Source: Rhodovulum sp. 12E13
GTDB lineage: Bacteria; Pseudomonadota; Alphaproteobacteria; Rhodobacterales; Rhodobacteraceae
DNA: 64,000 nt
Direction of reading: 5' to 3'
Assembly (NCBI RefSeq): GCF_003340565.1
Contig: NZ_QPLK01000010.1
Location: 62,001 to 126,000 of the forward strand
Shown here: piece after piece, positions 1-8,867 of the stretch
How the letters are laid out: the number at the start of each line of letters is the position of its first letter
Numbering within the stretch: the stretch's first letter is position 1
Program-made: the position numbers and the translations under genes
Notes under the pieces: model-generated
Databases searched by the model: none
Seen by the model: only the letters and a program-made list of their open reading frames with translations
Told to the model about the DNA's origin: nothing

Positions 1-678
1 CGAGACGTTCGCCGCGTCGTGGAAATTCTCGTTCTTCCGCAGCACGATGCGGTCGTTGAGGATGTTCTCTTCCAGCGTGAAGGCGCCGTTCGACACCATG
101 TTGCCGGGGCGCACGAAGTCGGACCCGTGTTCCTCGACCGAGGCGGGGTGCACCGGCAGGCCGGTCTGGTGGGTCAGCAACTCGAGAAAGTAGGGCGTGG
201 GCTGGGCCAGCGTGATCTCGAGCGTGCGGTCGTCGACGGCGCGCACGCCCATCTCGGTGGGCTCCATCTCGCCCTTGTTGATCGCCTCGGCATTGGCGAT
301 CGGGTAGAGGATGTTGGCGTATTTGGCGCCCGTCTCGGGCGTCATGATGCGGCGGAACGAGTAGACGAAATCGCCCGCCGTCACCGGGTCGCCGTTCGAC
401 CAGCGCGCATCATCGCGCAGGGTGAACGTGTAGGTCGTGCCGTCCTCCGACACCTCCCAGCTTTCGGCGACGCCGGGGATCACCTCGGCATTGCGGTCGT
501 AGACGACGAGCCCCTCGTAGAGGTCGCGCAGAATGTTGGCCTCGGCGACGGTCGAGGTCTTGTGCTGGTCGAGCGTCTCGGGGTTGGCATCGTTGCCGCG
601 AAGATAGGTCTGCGCGGATGCGGACGTGGCTCCGAGGACAAGGGCCAGTGCCGTGGCGGTCAGCAGGTGGCGGGTCAT
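1..678 (-). CDS. oppA: Periplasmic oligopeptide-binding protein OppA (partial, N-terminal part)
   Basis: Substrate-binding protein of a peptide ABC importer (solute-binding family 5), acting in the periplasm. The first ~23 residues are a classic Sec signal peptide ending in ASA-Q. The mature part carries family-5 features: DPxxxDxxKT-like opening, EGLVVYD, AESWEVSEDG and a LRxxARWSNGDPVTA stretch typical of OppA. About 225 residues are present; the C-terminal half lies beyond the left edge. ATG at 678 is preceded by an AGAGGGAG ribosome site. The remaining opp genes would be expected off the window, downstream on the minus strand. Family assignment is firm; the peptide ligand cannot be inferred. 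Confidence 0.93.
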   Translation of the reverse strand, partial: MTRHLLTATALALVLGATSASAQTYLRGNDANPETLDQHKTSTVAEANILRDLYEGLVVYDRNAEVIPGVAESWEVSEDGTTYTFTLRDDARWSNGDPVTAGDFVYSFRRIMTPETGAKYANILYPIANAEAINKGEMEPTEMGVRAVDDRTLEITLAQPTPYFLELLTHQTGLPVHPASVEEHGSDFVRPGNMVSNGAFTLEENILNDRIVLRKNENFHDAANVS

Positions 679-1467
679 GGACGGTCTCCCTCTTAGAGAT
701 CCCGAAGCCTACGGAGGCTCGACCTGGGGATGCAAGATGCGCGGGCGGGTCACATGACGTCACGCGCGCGACACCCTGCCGAAGCGCGGCCGCGCTTCGG
801 CGGGCCCGCGCCCGGATGCCACCGGGCAGGGGTTTGCCTGCGGTCGTCGCGCAAGCCGCGCCCGGGCCAGGGGGGCACGTGCGGCTCGGCGCTGCGCCTG
901 CCCCGGCCGGCGGCGCGCCCTTCGCACGCCGCTGCCGGGTCGACGGCGGCGCTGCGGGCGCCTCGCGCCAAGGTCGGGCCGCCCGGCCCGGCCGCTCGGG
1001 CGGCGCCTTGCCCTGTTTCCCTGCGCGATGAGCGACTGCAGGATGCTCGGGCGCAGGCGATGCGGGTATGGCTGTAAGGCTGGCTGCCTTGGATGGCTTC
1101 CCGTGCCGGGCCGCCCGCATCGCCGACCTCGCCCGCACGCGCGATCAACGGCCCATCGTGCTGGACGACGAGGTCGCCGTCGCGCTGCGGCCGAAGGTGA
1201 CGCGACGCCGTGACCTCGTGCAGCACCAGACCTGTCGCCTGGCGTGCCTGCGCCGCGGCATCCACCGGGCACCCGCGGGCGCTCGACGTCACCTGAAAGG
1301 GGCCGATGACGCTGCTGGCGCGCCACGTCACGCCGTCCGAGATCCGGCGCCGCACTTCCGCTTCGGCGCCGAGGCTGCGCGCGCGGGCCGATCGTGGACC
1401 ACGGTGCACGCCGCGTGGTCCATCTCAGGATGGAAAACCAACGAAATCAAGCCGAAGAGAGGCAATT
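679..1467. other. Intergenic stretch, no gene recognised
   Basis: About 790 bases between oppA and tRNA-Glu. Several open frames exist on both strands because the DNA is GC-rich, but none has a plausible ribosome site, a family-like motif or a believable protein composition (they are Arg/Ala/Pro-rich shadows). It presumably holds the oppA promoter near its left end. I see no clear repeat or hairpin array in it. Confidence 0.6.
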
Positions 1468-1542
1468 TGGCAGCCCGTAGGGGAATCGAACCCCTCTTTC
1501 CAGGTTGAAAACCTGGCGTCCTAACCGATAGACGAACGGGCC
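1468..1542 (-). tRNA. tRNA-Glu (anticodon TTC)
   Basis: A 75-nt cloverleaf on the minus strand with the CCA end encoded. The anticodon stem CCAGG/CCTGG closes a TTTTCAA loop giving anticodon TTC (plus-strand 1507-1509). The T arm has the GTTCGATTC signature with a GGGG/CCCC stem, and the D arm has GGTTAGGAC. The acceptor stem is GGCCCGT against ACGGGCT, with a G-U first pair. It stands alone rather than in a tRNA cluster. Confidence 0.97.
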
Positions 1543-1561
1543 ACTTGCGCCGGTGCCGCGG

Positions 1562-1590
1562 TTCCTAGGAAAAACCGGATCGCAGGGCAA
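1562..1590 (-). promoter_or_regulatory. Candidate sigma-70 promoter of tRNA-Glu
   Basis: Read on the minus strand: TTGCCC (1590-1585), 17-bp spacer, TAGGAA (1567-1562). This places a start a few bases upstream of the mature tRNA 5' end at 1542. The -10 is imperfect, so this is only a plausible candidate. Confidence 0.4.
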
Positions 1591-1634
1591 GGGGATTTTT
1601 TCGGCCTTTCCCGGGCCGCCCCCGCCTCGGTGCA

Positions 1635-2195
1635 TCACGCGAGGCCGAGCGCGGCGCAGAGGGGAGCGAGGGCCGCGTCAGGGGGGCGACCGGCCGTGTC
1701 GAGGCGCGGGACGGGGCGTCGCCACGGCCGCCAGTCGCGCGCCTCGACCGCCGCCCAGTCGGGGCCCTCGCCGGCAGCGTGGCGCGCCTCGATGCGGGCC
1801 CGGTGCTCGGCGACGTCGGAGCAGGTGATCTCCAGCTCCGTCAGTCTCGCGCCCGTCGCGGGGGCGAGCGCCGCCCACTGATCGCGCGTGAGGGGCCAGG
1901 GGTTCACGCAGTCGGCGACCACCGAAACGCCGAGGGCGAGCGCGTCGCGCGCCACGCCCTGCGCCGCGAGGTAGCCCGCGTCCTCGGCCCGCGCGATTCG
2001 CAGCACGGAGGCCGCGAGGGCGTGCTCGATCGTGTCGATCCTGAGCCAGAGCGCAGGGCGGCCGGCGGCGAGCAACCGTTGCGCGAGGCCGCGCGCGAGC
2101 GTCGACTTGCCGCTGCCCGGCAAGCCGCTGAACACGACCAGGTCGGGGGTGGCGGCGGTGCCGGGACTGGGGCCGGGGCCTGCTGCGGGGGGCAT
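1635..2195 (-). CDS. Predicted P-loop kinase / AAA-family ATP-binding protein
   Basis: A 186-residue ATP-binding protein with Walker A motif GLPGSGKS at residues ~24-31, followed by a helical segment and a Lx(L/I)D segment (WLRIDTIEHAL) like those of small-molecule or zeta-toxin-like predicted kinases (COG0645 style). A VVADCVNPWP segment resembles the Walker B/substrate region of this family. The ATG lies only 3 bases after the recJ stop, so it is translated from the recJ message. Substrate unknown. A short Ala/Pro/Gly N-terminal extension precedes the fold and the true start could be slightly further in. Confidence 0.75.
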   Translation of the reverse strand: MPPAAGPGPSPGTAATPDLVVFSGLPGSGKSTLARGLAQRLLAAGRPALWLRIDTIEHALAASVLRIARAEDAGYLAAQGVARDALALGVSVVADCVNPWPLTRDQWAALAPATGARLTELEITCSDVAEHRARIEARHAAGEGPDWAAVEARDWRPWRRPVPRLDTAGRPPDAALAPLCAALGLA

Positions 2196-2198
2196 CGC

Positions 2199-3983
2199 TC
2201 AGCCGGCGGGCGCTGCGTCCTCGAGGCGGAGTTGCGCACGCGTCCGCCCGTTCCAGACGTTGAGTTCGAGCGCCCCGGCGAGGTGGAAGCGGGCACCGTC
2301 GTGGCGCATCAGGGCGGCCCCCAGCGGCCCGTCCATCGCCCCGAAGGCGATGCAGTCCAGCCGGGCGCCCGCGCCGTCTCCGACGGTGAGCTTGAGGTGG
2401 CCGGAGCCGACCTCGCGGACATGGATCACCTGCATCGAGGCGAGCGCGAAGCGGGGGCTGGGCGCGGCGGCGCCGTAGGGGCCGGCGCGCTCGAGCATCT
2501 CCACCAGCTCCACCGTCGCGGCGCCCGGCATCAGCAGGCCCTCGAGCGACAGTGCCCGGGGGCCATCGGCGCCCGCCCCTTGCCGGGCAAGCAGCGCGCC
2601 GAGCCTCTCCATCGCCCCGTCGAGCCGGTCCGCCTCCACCGTCAGCCCGGCCGCCATCCTGTGGCCGCCCCCCTTGACGAGCCAGCCTTCGGCGGCAAGC
2701 CGGTGCACCGCGGCGCCGAGGTCGATGCCGGCCACCGAGCGGGCGGAGCCGGTTCCGGTGCCGCGGGCCGGATCGAGCCCGATCACCACGGCAGGGCGGC
2801 CTGTCGCCTCCTTCAGCCGCGCCGCGACGATGCCGACGATGCCGGGGTGCCAGCCTTCGCCCGCCGCCCAGGCGAGCGGGCCGCCGGATCCCCGTGCCTC
2901 GGCCTGCGCCAGCGCTTCCTCGACCACCGATTCCTGGATCTCGCGCCGCTCGCGGTTCAGCCGGTCGAGTTCGGCGGCGAGGTGCGCGGCCTCGCCCTCG
3001 TCGCGGGTCGAGAGCAGGCGCGCGCCGAGATCGGCTCGCCCGATCCGGCCGCCGGCATTGATCCGCGGGCCCAGCAGATAGCCCAGGTGATGCGCCCGGG
3101 GCGGCTCGGCCAGCCCCGCCGCGTCGGCCAGGGCGCGCAGGCCGGGCCGGGCGCGCCGCGCCATGACCCTGAGGCCGGTGGCGACGAAGGCGCGGTTGAC
3201 GCCGGTGAGCGGCGCCACGTCGGCCACGGTGGCGAGTGCCACGAGGTCGGTTGCGCCCATGAGGTCGGGCGCCGGGCCGCCCCCGGCGCGGGCCTGCCGA
3301 TTGGCTTCGACGAGCGTCAGGAACACCACGGCGGCGGCGCAGAGATGGCCCAGCTCGCCCGGCTCGTCGGGCCGGTTGGGGTTGACCACCGCGTCGGCGG
3401 GCGGCAGCGCCTCCTCGCCCATGTGGTGGTCGAGCACGATCACGCGGGCGCTGTCGGCCGCCGCGATGGCCTCGTGCGAAACGGTGCCGCAATCGACGCA
3501 GACGATCAGGTCGTGATCGGCGGCGAGCGCCGCCATCGCGGGGGCGTTGGGGCCGAAGCCCTCGTCGATCCTGTCGGGCACGTAGAGGGTGGGGCGCAGG
3601 CCACGGGCGCCCAGCCAGTCCGACAGGAGCGCGGCCGAGCACGCCCCGTCGACGTCGTAATCGGCGAAGACGGCGATGCGGGCGCGGGCGGCGGCGGCCT
3701 CGTTGAGGAGCGCCGCGGCGCGGCTGCAATCGGCGAGCCGTGCGGGATCGGGCAGCAGGTCGCGCAGGGTGGGGGCGAGGTAGGACTCGGCCGCCTCGGG
3801 CGCCACGCCCATCCGCGCGAGCACGCGGGCCAGCGGGTCGGGCAGGGCCGTGGCCTGCACCAGCGCCTCCGCCCTGCGCTCGGCCTCGAGCGTCGGCCCC
3901 TGCCAGCGCCGCCCCGTCAGCGACGCCGAGACACCGAGGAACGCGGCCCTGTCGGCGGAAGGCGGGCGCCCGTCCTCCGGCAT
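2199..3983 (-). CDS. recJ: Single-stranded-DNA-specific exonuclease RecJ
   Basis: 5'-3' single-strand exonuclease of recombination and mismatch repair, DHH superfamily. Catalytic metal motifs are visible: DYDVDG (~108-113), CVDCGT (~162-167) and DHH (~185-187); a GGGHRMAAG motif marks the DHHA1 domain, and an OB-like C-terminal domain follows. Length 594 aa fits the family (E. coli 577). I start at ATG 3983 because GGGGGC lies just before it. An ATG four codons upstream lacks a ribosome site. The antiporter gene ends 73 bases upstream on the same strand. Confidence 0.95.
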   Translation of the reverse strand: MPEDGRPPSADRAAFLGVSASLTGRRWQGPTLEAERRAEALVQATALPDPLARVLARMGVAPEAAESYLAPTLRDLLPDPARLADCSRAAALLNEAAAARARIAVFADYDVDGACSAALLSDWLGARGLRPTLYVPDRIDEGFGPNAPAMAALAADHDLIVCVDCGTVSHEAIAAADSARVIVLDHHMGEEALPPADAVVNPNRPDEPGELGHLCAAAVVFLTLVEANRQARAGGGPAPDLMGATDLVALATVADVAPLTGVNRAFVATGLRVMARRARPGLRALADAAGLAEPPRAHHLGYLLGPRINAGGRIGRADLGARLLSTRDEGEAAHLAAELDRLNRERREIQESVVEEALAQAEARGSGGPLAWAAGEGWHPGIVGIVAARLKEATGRPAVVIGLDPARGTGTGSARSVAGIDLGAAVHRLAAEGWLVKGGGHRMAAGLTVEADRLDGAMERLGALLARQGAGADGPRALSLEGLLMPGAATVELVEMLERAGPYGAAAPSPRFALASMQVIHVREVGSGHLKLTVGDGAGARLDCIAFGAMDGPLGAALMRHDGARFHLAGALELNVWNGRTRAQLRLEDAAPAG

Positions 3984-4056
3984 GTCTGCCCCCATATGTT
4001 GTGGTTCTGCCTGCTCGCCACGCTACCGGACGGGGCGCCCACGGTCAATGCGCCGT

Positions 4057-5271
4057 TCACGGGCGGCTCGCCCCGTCGCCCTGCCGTGCATCGGCGCGGG
4101 CGAGCGCCGCCTGGGTGGCGAATGGCCCGGCGACCTCGAACAGCACGGTCGAGGCGACGGCCACCGCGAGCAGCGCCTCGGCTTGGTGGGGCAGTCGCTC
4201 GGCCGCGACCAGCGCCATCCCGATGGCCACCCCCGCCTGCGGCATCAGCGCGAGCCCGGTGAGCGCGCCCGTGCGCGCGCCGAGGCCCACGGCGAGCCCC
4301 GCCGCGACCCCGCCCACAAGGCGCCCCGCGGTTCGCAGGGCGACATATCCCGCGCCGAGCGCGCCGGCGGCGGCGAGCGCGTCGAGTTCGAGCGAGGCGC
4401 CCGCCATGACGAAGAAGAGCAGCATGAAGGGCCATTCGATACGCTCGATCTCGTGGAAGGGCCGCTCGTGGTGGCGGGCGCGGTTGGCGATCGTCACGCC
4501 GCAGGCCATGCCGGCCAGCAGGAAAGAGACCTCCAGCGCCATGGCGAAGCCCGCGGTCAGGAACACCACGCCGAGCGCCTCGACCAGCGTCGGCTCGCCG
4601 GGCTTGAGCCGGCCGGTGAGGCGTGCGGCCGGAAGGCCCACGGCGACGCCCAGGGCGAGCGCGCCGAGCACCTCCCACGCGCCGAGCGCCAGCGCCTCGA
4701 CCGCCGGCATTCCGGTCAGCAGGCTCGCCGCCGCCATGACCATGGAAAAGGCGATCAGTCCCCATGCGTCGTCGACCGCGACGATCCCGAGCAGGCGGCG
4801 GGAGAACGGGCCATGCACGCCCGCCTCGCGCACCACGTCGGCCGTGGCGGCGGGGTCGGTCGCGCCGGCGAGGCCTCCGAAGGCCAGGGCAAGCGCCGCA
4901 GGAACGCCGGCGAGCCAGAGGCCGCCGCCCACGATCAGCACCGCCGCCGCGACGACCACCGCGGAGATCGCCATCAGCCGGATGCCCTCGTCGCGCAGGA
5001 GCGAACGGGTCAGACCGCCGCCGAGCAGGAAGGCGATCATCGTCAGCGCCACGTCGGCATAGGGGCCGTCCGCCCCGGCGAGCGGGGGCGGCAGCAGCCC
5101 CAGACCCGCCGGCCCCGTCGCCACGCCGAGCAGGATCAGGAGCGACACGCGCGGCACGTGGACCCGCCGACCCAGCGTGTCGAGCGCAAGACCTCCGAGA
5201 AACAGCGCCCCGATGGTGGCGACGAGCGCCGCGTAGCCCGGCAGGGCGACCTGGGCGAGGATCTCGGGCAT
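4057..5271 (-). CDS. Cation:proton antiporter (CPA2/Kef-type membrane domain)
   Basis: A 404-residue integral membrane protein with about 11-12 hydrophobic helices and no cytosolic TrkA-N domain. Family hallmarks include a TDPAATADVV segment, the VDDAWGLIAF motif with the paired acidic residues of the exchange site, and EVSFLLAGM. It probably exchanges Na+ or K+ for H+ across the inner membrane. It begins 13 bases after the pxpA stop with a GGGAGGGG ribosome site, so it is probably co-transcribed with the pxp genes; whether that link is functional is unclear. Ion specificity cannot be told from sequence. Confidence 0.88.
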   Translation of the reverse strand: MPEILAQVALPGYAALVATIGALFLGGLALDTLGRRVHVPRVSLLILLGVATGPAGLGLLPPPLAGADGPYADVALTMIAFLLGGGLTRSLLRDEGIRLMAISAVVVAAAVLIVGGGLWLAGVPAALALAFGGLAGATDPAATADVVREAGVHGPFSRRLLGIVAVDDAWGLIAFSMVMAAASLLTGMPAVEALALGAWEVLGALALGVAVGLPAARLTGRLKPGEPTLVEALGVVFLTAGFAMALEVSFLLAGMACGVTIANRARHHERPFHEIERIEWPFMLLFFVMAGASLELDALAAAGALGAGYVALRTAGRLVGGVAAGLAVGLGARTGALTGLALMPQAGVAIGMALVAAERLPHQAEALLAVAVASTVLFEVAGPFATQAALARADARQGDGASRP

Positions 5272-5283
5272 GCGCCCCCTCCC

Positions 5284-6066
5284 TCAGTTCTCTGGCGCGG
5301 CGGCGGCCCGGGGCGCGGCCAGGCGGATGCCGGCCTCCTGCAGCGCGGCGCGCACGGCGCCGGCGATGGCCAGCGCCTGCGGCCCGTCGCCGTGCAGGCA
5401 GATCGTGTCGATCGCGGTCTCGATGGGCGCGCCCTCCTCGGGCAGGATCGCGCCGCGCCTGATCATCTCGATCATGCGGCGCGCGGCGATCGCGGGGTCG
5501 TGCACCATCGCGTGGGGCCGCGACCGGTCGACGAGCCGCGCGTCGGCCTCGTAGGCACGATCGGCGAAGATCTCGGCGGCGAAGGGGGCGCCGATCTGCT
5601 CCGCCGCGCCCTGCTGCGCGGTGCGCGCAATCACGAAGAGCGTCAGGTCGGGCTCGACCGCCAGCGCCGCCTCGTAGGCCGCGCGGGCGAGGCCGGTATC
5701 CTCGGCGGCCATGTTGGCCAGCGCGCCGTGGAGTTTCAGGTGCGCGAGCCGCACTCCCTCGGCCCGGGCGATGCCGGCGAGCGCGCCGACCTGGTACTGG
5801 ACGAGGTGCGCGATCTCGCCGTGGGGCAGGGTCATCCGGCGACGGCCGAAGCCCTGAAGGTCGGAAAAGCCCGGATGCGCGCCGATCGAGACGCCGCGTG
5901 CGGCGGCCGCGGCAACGGTGCGCGCCATCACCTGCGGATCGCCGGCGTGAAGCCCGCAGGCGATGTTGGCCGAGGTGACGATGTCGAGCAGGGCCTCGTC
6001 GTCGCCCATCACCCAGGTGCCGAAGCTCTCGCCCATGTCTGCGTTGAGATCGATGCTGTGGGTCAT
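5284..6066 (-). CDS. pxpA: 5-oxoprolinase subunit A (LamB/YcsF family)
   Basis: Catalytic-side subunit of ATP-dependent 5-oxoprolinase PxpABC, which opens 5-oxoproline (pyroglutamate) to glutamate. The N-terminus DLNADMGESFG is the LamB/YcsF signature, followed by NIACGLHAGDP and GAHPGFSD. Length 260 aa is typical. ATG 6066 has GGAGG 8 bases upstream and overlaps the pxpC stop (ATGA), which implies translational coupling. Together with pxpB and pxpC it completes the three-gene set, here in the order B-C-A. Confidence 0.95.
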   Translation of the reverse strand: MTHSIDLNADMGESFGTWVMGDDEALLDIVTSANIACGLHAGDPQVMARTVAAAAARGVSIGAHPGFSDLQGFGRRRMTLPHGEIAHLVQYQVGALAGIARAEGVRLAHLKLHGALANMAAEDTGLARAAYEAALAVEPDLTLFVIARTAQQGAAEQIGAPFAAEIFADRAYEADARLVDRSRPHAMVHDPAIAARRMIEMIRRGAILPEEGAPIETAIDTICLHGDGPQALAIAGAVRAALQEAGIRLAAPRAAAAPEN

Positions 6067-7163
6067 GTCGGGCCTCCATCGTCTGGGTCTGGGTCTGGGT
6101 CTGGGTCTGGGTCCTGGTCCTGGTCGGGATCGGCGGCTGGGTCGGGGTCGTGGCCCGAGGTTACCCCGTCGATCAGCCGGTAGCCCAGAAGATCGGGGAT
6201 GTCGGCGGGGTCGCGGACCAGCGGCCGAATCGCGCGGCTGAGCGCGCCGTGATCGCGGGCGGCGCGGCGGGCCGCGAGCGCCTCCGCCAGCGTGACGAAG
6301 CGCAGGCGAAAGGCGGCGCCGGGCGGAGCCTGCGCCACGCGCGGCAGGTCGGCCGAGATCACGGTGGCGATGCGCGGGTAGCCGCCCGTCGTCTGGCACT
6401 CGGCGAGCAGCACGAAGGGCTGGCCGTCTGCGCCGCCGCCCCCGCCGACGATCTGGATGTCGCCCGGCACGATCGCCTCCGAGGTGACCGAGAGCCCCCC
6501 TTCGGCGGCGAAGCCTGCGCCCTCCGGCACAAGCCGCGCGCCCTGCCGGTTGGCGCGGCGGTCTTTCGTGAAGGTCTCCGATTCGAGCCGGGCGATCTGC
6601 TCGCTCGGGAAGGCATCGGTCTGCGCCGAGGGGAGCAGGCGCAGCACGCCCCCCGAGAACCGGTCGTCTGCGTCGAGCGTCAGCCCCGCCTGCGCGCCGC
6701 GCCCCTCGCCCAGGGGCAGGCGGTCGCCCGCCGCGAGAGGGCCGCCGATGCCGGCGGCGAGATGGGCCGAGCGCGCACCGAGCAGCGGCTCGGCAGCGAT
6801 GCCGCCGTCGAGCGCGAGGTATCCGTAAGTGCCGGCGGTGGCCGGGCCGACGGAGAGGGTCGCACCCTCGGGCAGGCGGTGGGTGCCGGGCCAGGCGAGG
6901 CGCGCGCCCGCGATCTCAGCCCGCATCGGCGCGCCGGTCAGCGCGACGACGGCTGCGCCCCCGTCGACGTGGAAGCGCCCGCCCTGCGCGGCCATCTCGA
7001 TGGCCTCGGTCACCGGCTGACCCAGCAGCGCCGCGGCCTCGTCCAGCGCGAGCGGGTCGGCCGCCCCCCCCCGCGAGACTCCCGAGGCGAGCAGGCCCGG
7101 CCGGCCCCTGTCCTGCATCGTGACGCCCGCATGGGCCGCCGTCACGGCGAGCCAGCGTGTCAT
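6063..7163 (-). CDS. pxpC: 5-oxoprolinase subunit C (biotin-dependent carboxyltransferase-like)
   Basis: Subunit of 5-oxoprolinase, KipA / AHS2 family. Recognisable motifs are TMQDRGRPG near the N-terminus, LxLDEAAALLG, an RLLP(S/G)xQTDAF region and GGYPRIATVI, in normal order for the family. Start ATG 7163 follows GGAGG. The odd part is the last ~35 residues: after the conserved domain the chain ends in an Asp-Pro/Asp-Gln run encoded by a hexanucleotide tandem repeat. This tail is not part of the family fold and runs straight into the ATGA overlap with pxpA. Confidence 0.93.
   Translation of the reverse strand: MTRWLAVTAAHAGVTMQDRGRPGLLASGVSRGGAADPLALDEAAALLGQPVTEAIEMAAQGGRFHVDGGAAVVALTGAPMRAEIAGARLAWPGTHRLPEGATLSVGPATAGTYGYLALDGGIAAEPLLGARSAHLAAGIGGPLAAGDRLPLGEGRGAQAGLTLDADDRFSGGVLRLLPSAQTDAFPSEQIARLESETFTKDRRANRQGARLVPEGAGFAAEGGLSVTSEAIVPGDIQIVGGGGGADGQPFVLLAECQTTGGYPRIATVISADLPRVAQAPPGAAFRLRFVTLAEALAARRAARDHGALSRAIRPLVRDPADIPDLLGYRLIDGVTSGHDPDPAADPDQDQDPDPDPDPDPDDGGPT
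6081..6128. repeat. Hexanucleotide tandem repeat in the pxpC 3' end
   Basis: Five GTCTGG units followed by GTCCTG, GTCCTG and GTCGGG (plus-strand reading). In pxpC this encodes alternating Asp-Pro and Asp-Gln in the C-terminal tail. Copy number in such a tract is expected to vary between strains. Confidence 0.92.
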
Positions 7164-7190
7164 GCCGCCTCCGGAGCGCCGGGGCGGGGA

Positions 7191-7250
7191 TGTCCGGGCC
7201 AGGGGTGTCCGGGCCAGGGGTGCCCGGGCCAGGTGTGTCCGGGCCGGGCA
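7191..7250. repeat. Four 15-bp direct repeats between pxpB and pxpC
   Basis: Units start at 7191, 7206, 7221 and 7236; the first two are identical (TGTCCGGGCCAGGGG), the others differ at a few bases. They fill most of the 115-bp gap between the pxpB stop and the pxpC ribosome site and are not translated in either annotated gene. Confidence 0.9.
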
Positions 7251-7278
7251 GGCGCTGGGCGGGGGAAGCGCGCCCGGC

Positions 7279-8022
7279 TCACGCGATGGCCTCGGATCGG
7301 GCCGCGAGCTCGCCCTCGCGCGCGCGGGCCTGCCAGCGGGCGAGCGCCTCGGCCGTGACCGGCTCGAAGGCGACCTCGTCTCCCACCGAGAGCGGAAAGG
7401 GGCGACCGGCCCCCGGCCGGAACCCCTCGAAGGCCGACAGGCCGATCTGCCGCCAGCCTGTCTGCGTCTCGACGGTGAAGAGCACGATCTGCCGGATCGC
7501 GGTCACCACCGCGCCCCTCGGCACGCGGGGTGTCAGCCCGCTCTGGCGGGGGATGTCCCACCGGTGGGGCAACCGGCCGAGATAGGGCTGGCCGGGTGCG
7601 AAGCCGATGGTCAGCACCCGCAGCCTGTGCGCGGCCAGTTCCTCGAGCAGCGCCGCCTCCGGCGCCCCGACGAGATCGGCCACCTCGGCCAGTTGCGGCC
7701 CCGCCGCGCCGCCGAAGGCCGCCGGGATATGCCAGAGCGTGCGCCCGGGCGGCAGCTCCGCCCCCTGCCAGTCGCGCGCGGCGAGCAGGTCGGAGAGCCG
7801 CGCCTCGATCTCGGCATGGGGCAGCCTGTCGGGGTCGAACCGCACCAGCGCCGACTTCAGCGTGACCGAGGTTTCGGCCACGCCGTCCCACGCCGCCGCC
7901 TCCACCGCCGCGCGGAAGGCGAGCGCGGCACGGTTGGCCGCGTCGGTCAGCGCGGGGGCGAACTCGACGATCACCGCCTCCTCTCCGAGGCGGCGCAGGC
8001 GGGGATGGCGCGGCGCGTCCAT
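7279..8022 (-). CDS. pxpB: 5-oxoprolinase subunit B (KipI / AHS1 family)
   Basis: Partner of PxpC in 5-oxoprolinase. Motifs: RRLGEEAVIVEF at the N-terminus, HIPAAFGG (a variant of the usual HxxPVxYGG), IGFAPGQPYLGRLP and TPRVPRGAV, which define the KipI family. Length 247 aa is normal. I choose ATG 8022, preceded by GGAGGGCGAAGGTAGAGG, over a start 51 bases upstream that lacks a ribosome site. It is the first gene of the pxpB-pxpC-pxpA-antiporter run and lies divergent from rpe. Confidence 0.92.
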   Translation of the reverse strand: MDAPRHPRLRRLGEEAVIVEFAPALTDAANRAALAFRAAVEAAAWDGVAETSVTLKSALVRFDPDRLPHAEIEARLSDLLAARDWQGAELPPGRTLWHIPAAFGGAAGPQLAEVADLVGAPEAALLEELAAHRLRVLTIGFAPGQPYLGRLPHRWDIPRQSGLTPRVPRGAVVTAIRQIVLFTVETQTGWRQIGLSAFEGFRPGAGRPFPLSVGDEVAFEPVTAEALARWQARAREGELAARSEAIA

Positions 8023-8177
8023 GCCTCTACCTTCGCCCTCCGTCAGGGCGATGAAAAGGGCGCGCAGCGCCATTCTGCCCGGTTCCCGTGTCGCGGGCCC
8101 GTTCCGCAGGTGCGCCCGCGCGAGCCTTTACCCCGCCATCGCGTCCGGCTATGGGCGCGGCGAACCGGAGGCGCCCC

Positions 8178-8867
8178 ATGACACAGAGCCCGCTCATCGC
8201 TCCCTCGATCCTGTCGGCCGACTTTGCCGATTTCGGCGCCGAGATCCGCGCCGCCGAGGCGCAGGGCGCCGACTGGATCCATGTCGACGTGATGGACGGG
8301 CATTTCGTGCCCAATCTCACCTTCGGGCCCCCGCTGGTGAAGGCGATCCGCCGGCACGTGACCACGGTGATGGACGTGCACCTGATGATCGCGCCCGTCG
8401 ACCCCTACATAGAGGCCTTCGCAGAGGCGGGCGCCGACATCCTCACCGCCCATGTCGAGGCGGGCCCGCACATCCACCGGACGCTGCAGGCGATCCGCGG
8501 CGCGGGCTGCAAGGCGGGGCTGGCGCTCAACCCCGGCACGCCGCCCGAGGCCGCCGCGCCGCTGCTCGACATGGTCGACCTGATCTGCGTGATGACGGTC
8601 AATCCCGGCTTCGGCGGCCAGAGCTTCATCCGCTCGCAGCTCGCCACGATCCGCCGGCTGCGCGAGATGGTGGGCGACCGACCCATCCGCCTCGAGATCG
8701 ACGGCGGGGTGACACCCGAGACGGCGCCGCTCGCCGCGGCGGCCGGGGGCGACGTGCTGGTGGCGGGCTCGGCGGTCTTCAGGGGCGGCTCGGCCGAGGC
8801 GCCGGACGCCTACGGCGACAACATCCGCGCCCTGCGAGCCGCCGTCGCAGAGGCCGCGCCGGCGTGA
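8178..8867 (+). CDS. rpe: Ribulose-phosphate 3-epimerase
   Basis: Interconverts ribulose-5-phosphate and xylulose-5-phosphate in the pentose phosphate pathway (and Calvin cycle if present). TIM-barrel of 229 aa with SILSADFADFG, HVDVMDGHFVPNLTFGP, DVHLMI, NPGFGGQSF and EIDGGV, i.e. all catalytic metal and phosphate motifs. Start ATG has CGGAGG 8 bases upstream. Its stop overlaps the GTG of gph, so the two are coupled. Confidence 0.97.
   Translation: MTQSPLIAPSILSADFADFGAEIRAAEAQGADWIHVDVMDGHFVPNLTFGPPLVKAIRRHVTTVMDVHLMIAPVDPYIEAFAEAGADILTAHVEAGPHIHRTLQAIRGAGCKAGLALNPGTPPEAAAPLLDMVDLICVMTVNPGFGGQSFIRSQLATIRRLREMVGDRPIRLEIDGGVTPETAPLAAAAGGDVLVAGSAVFRGGSAEAPDAYGDNIRALRAAVAEAAPA

Noticed and set aside
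1068-1508. Plus-strand open frame in the oppA-tRNA gap
   Set aside because: Runs into the tRNA-Glu gene and has no family-like content.
1678-3729. Very long open frame overlapping recJ and the kinase gene on the minus strand
   Set aside because: Arg/Gly/Pro-rich shadow of the real frames in GC-rich DNA; recJ and the kinase have clear family motifs in other frames.
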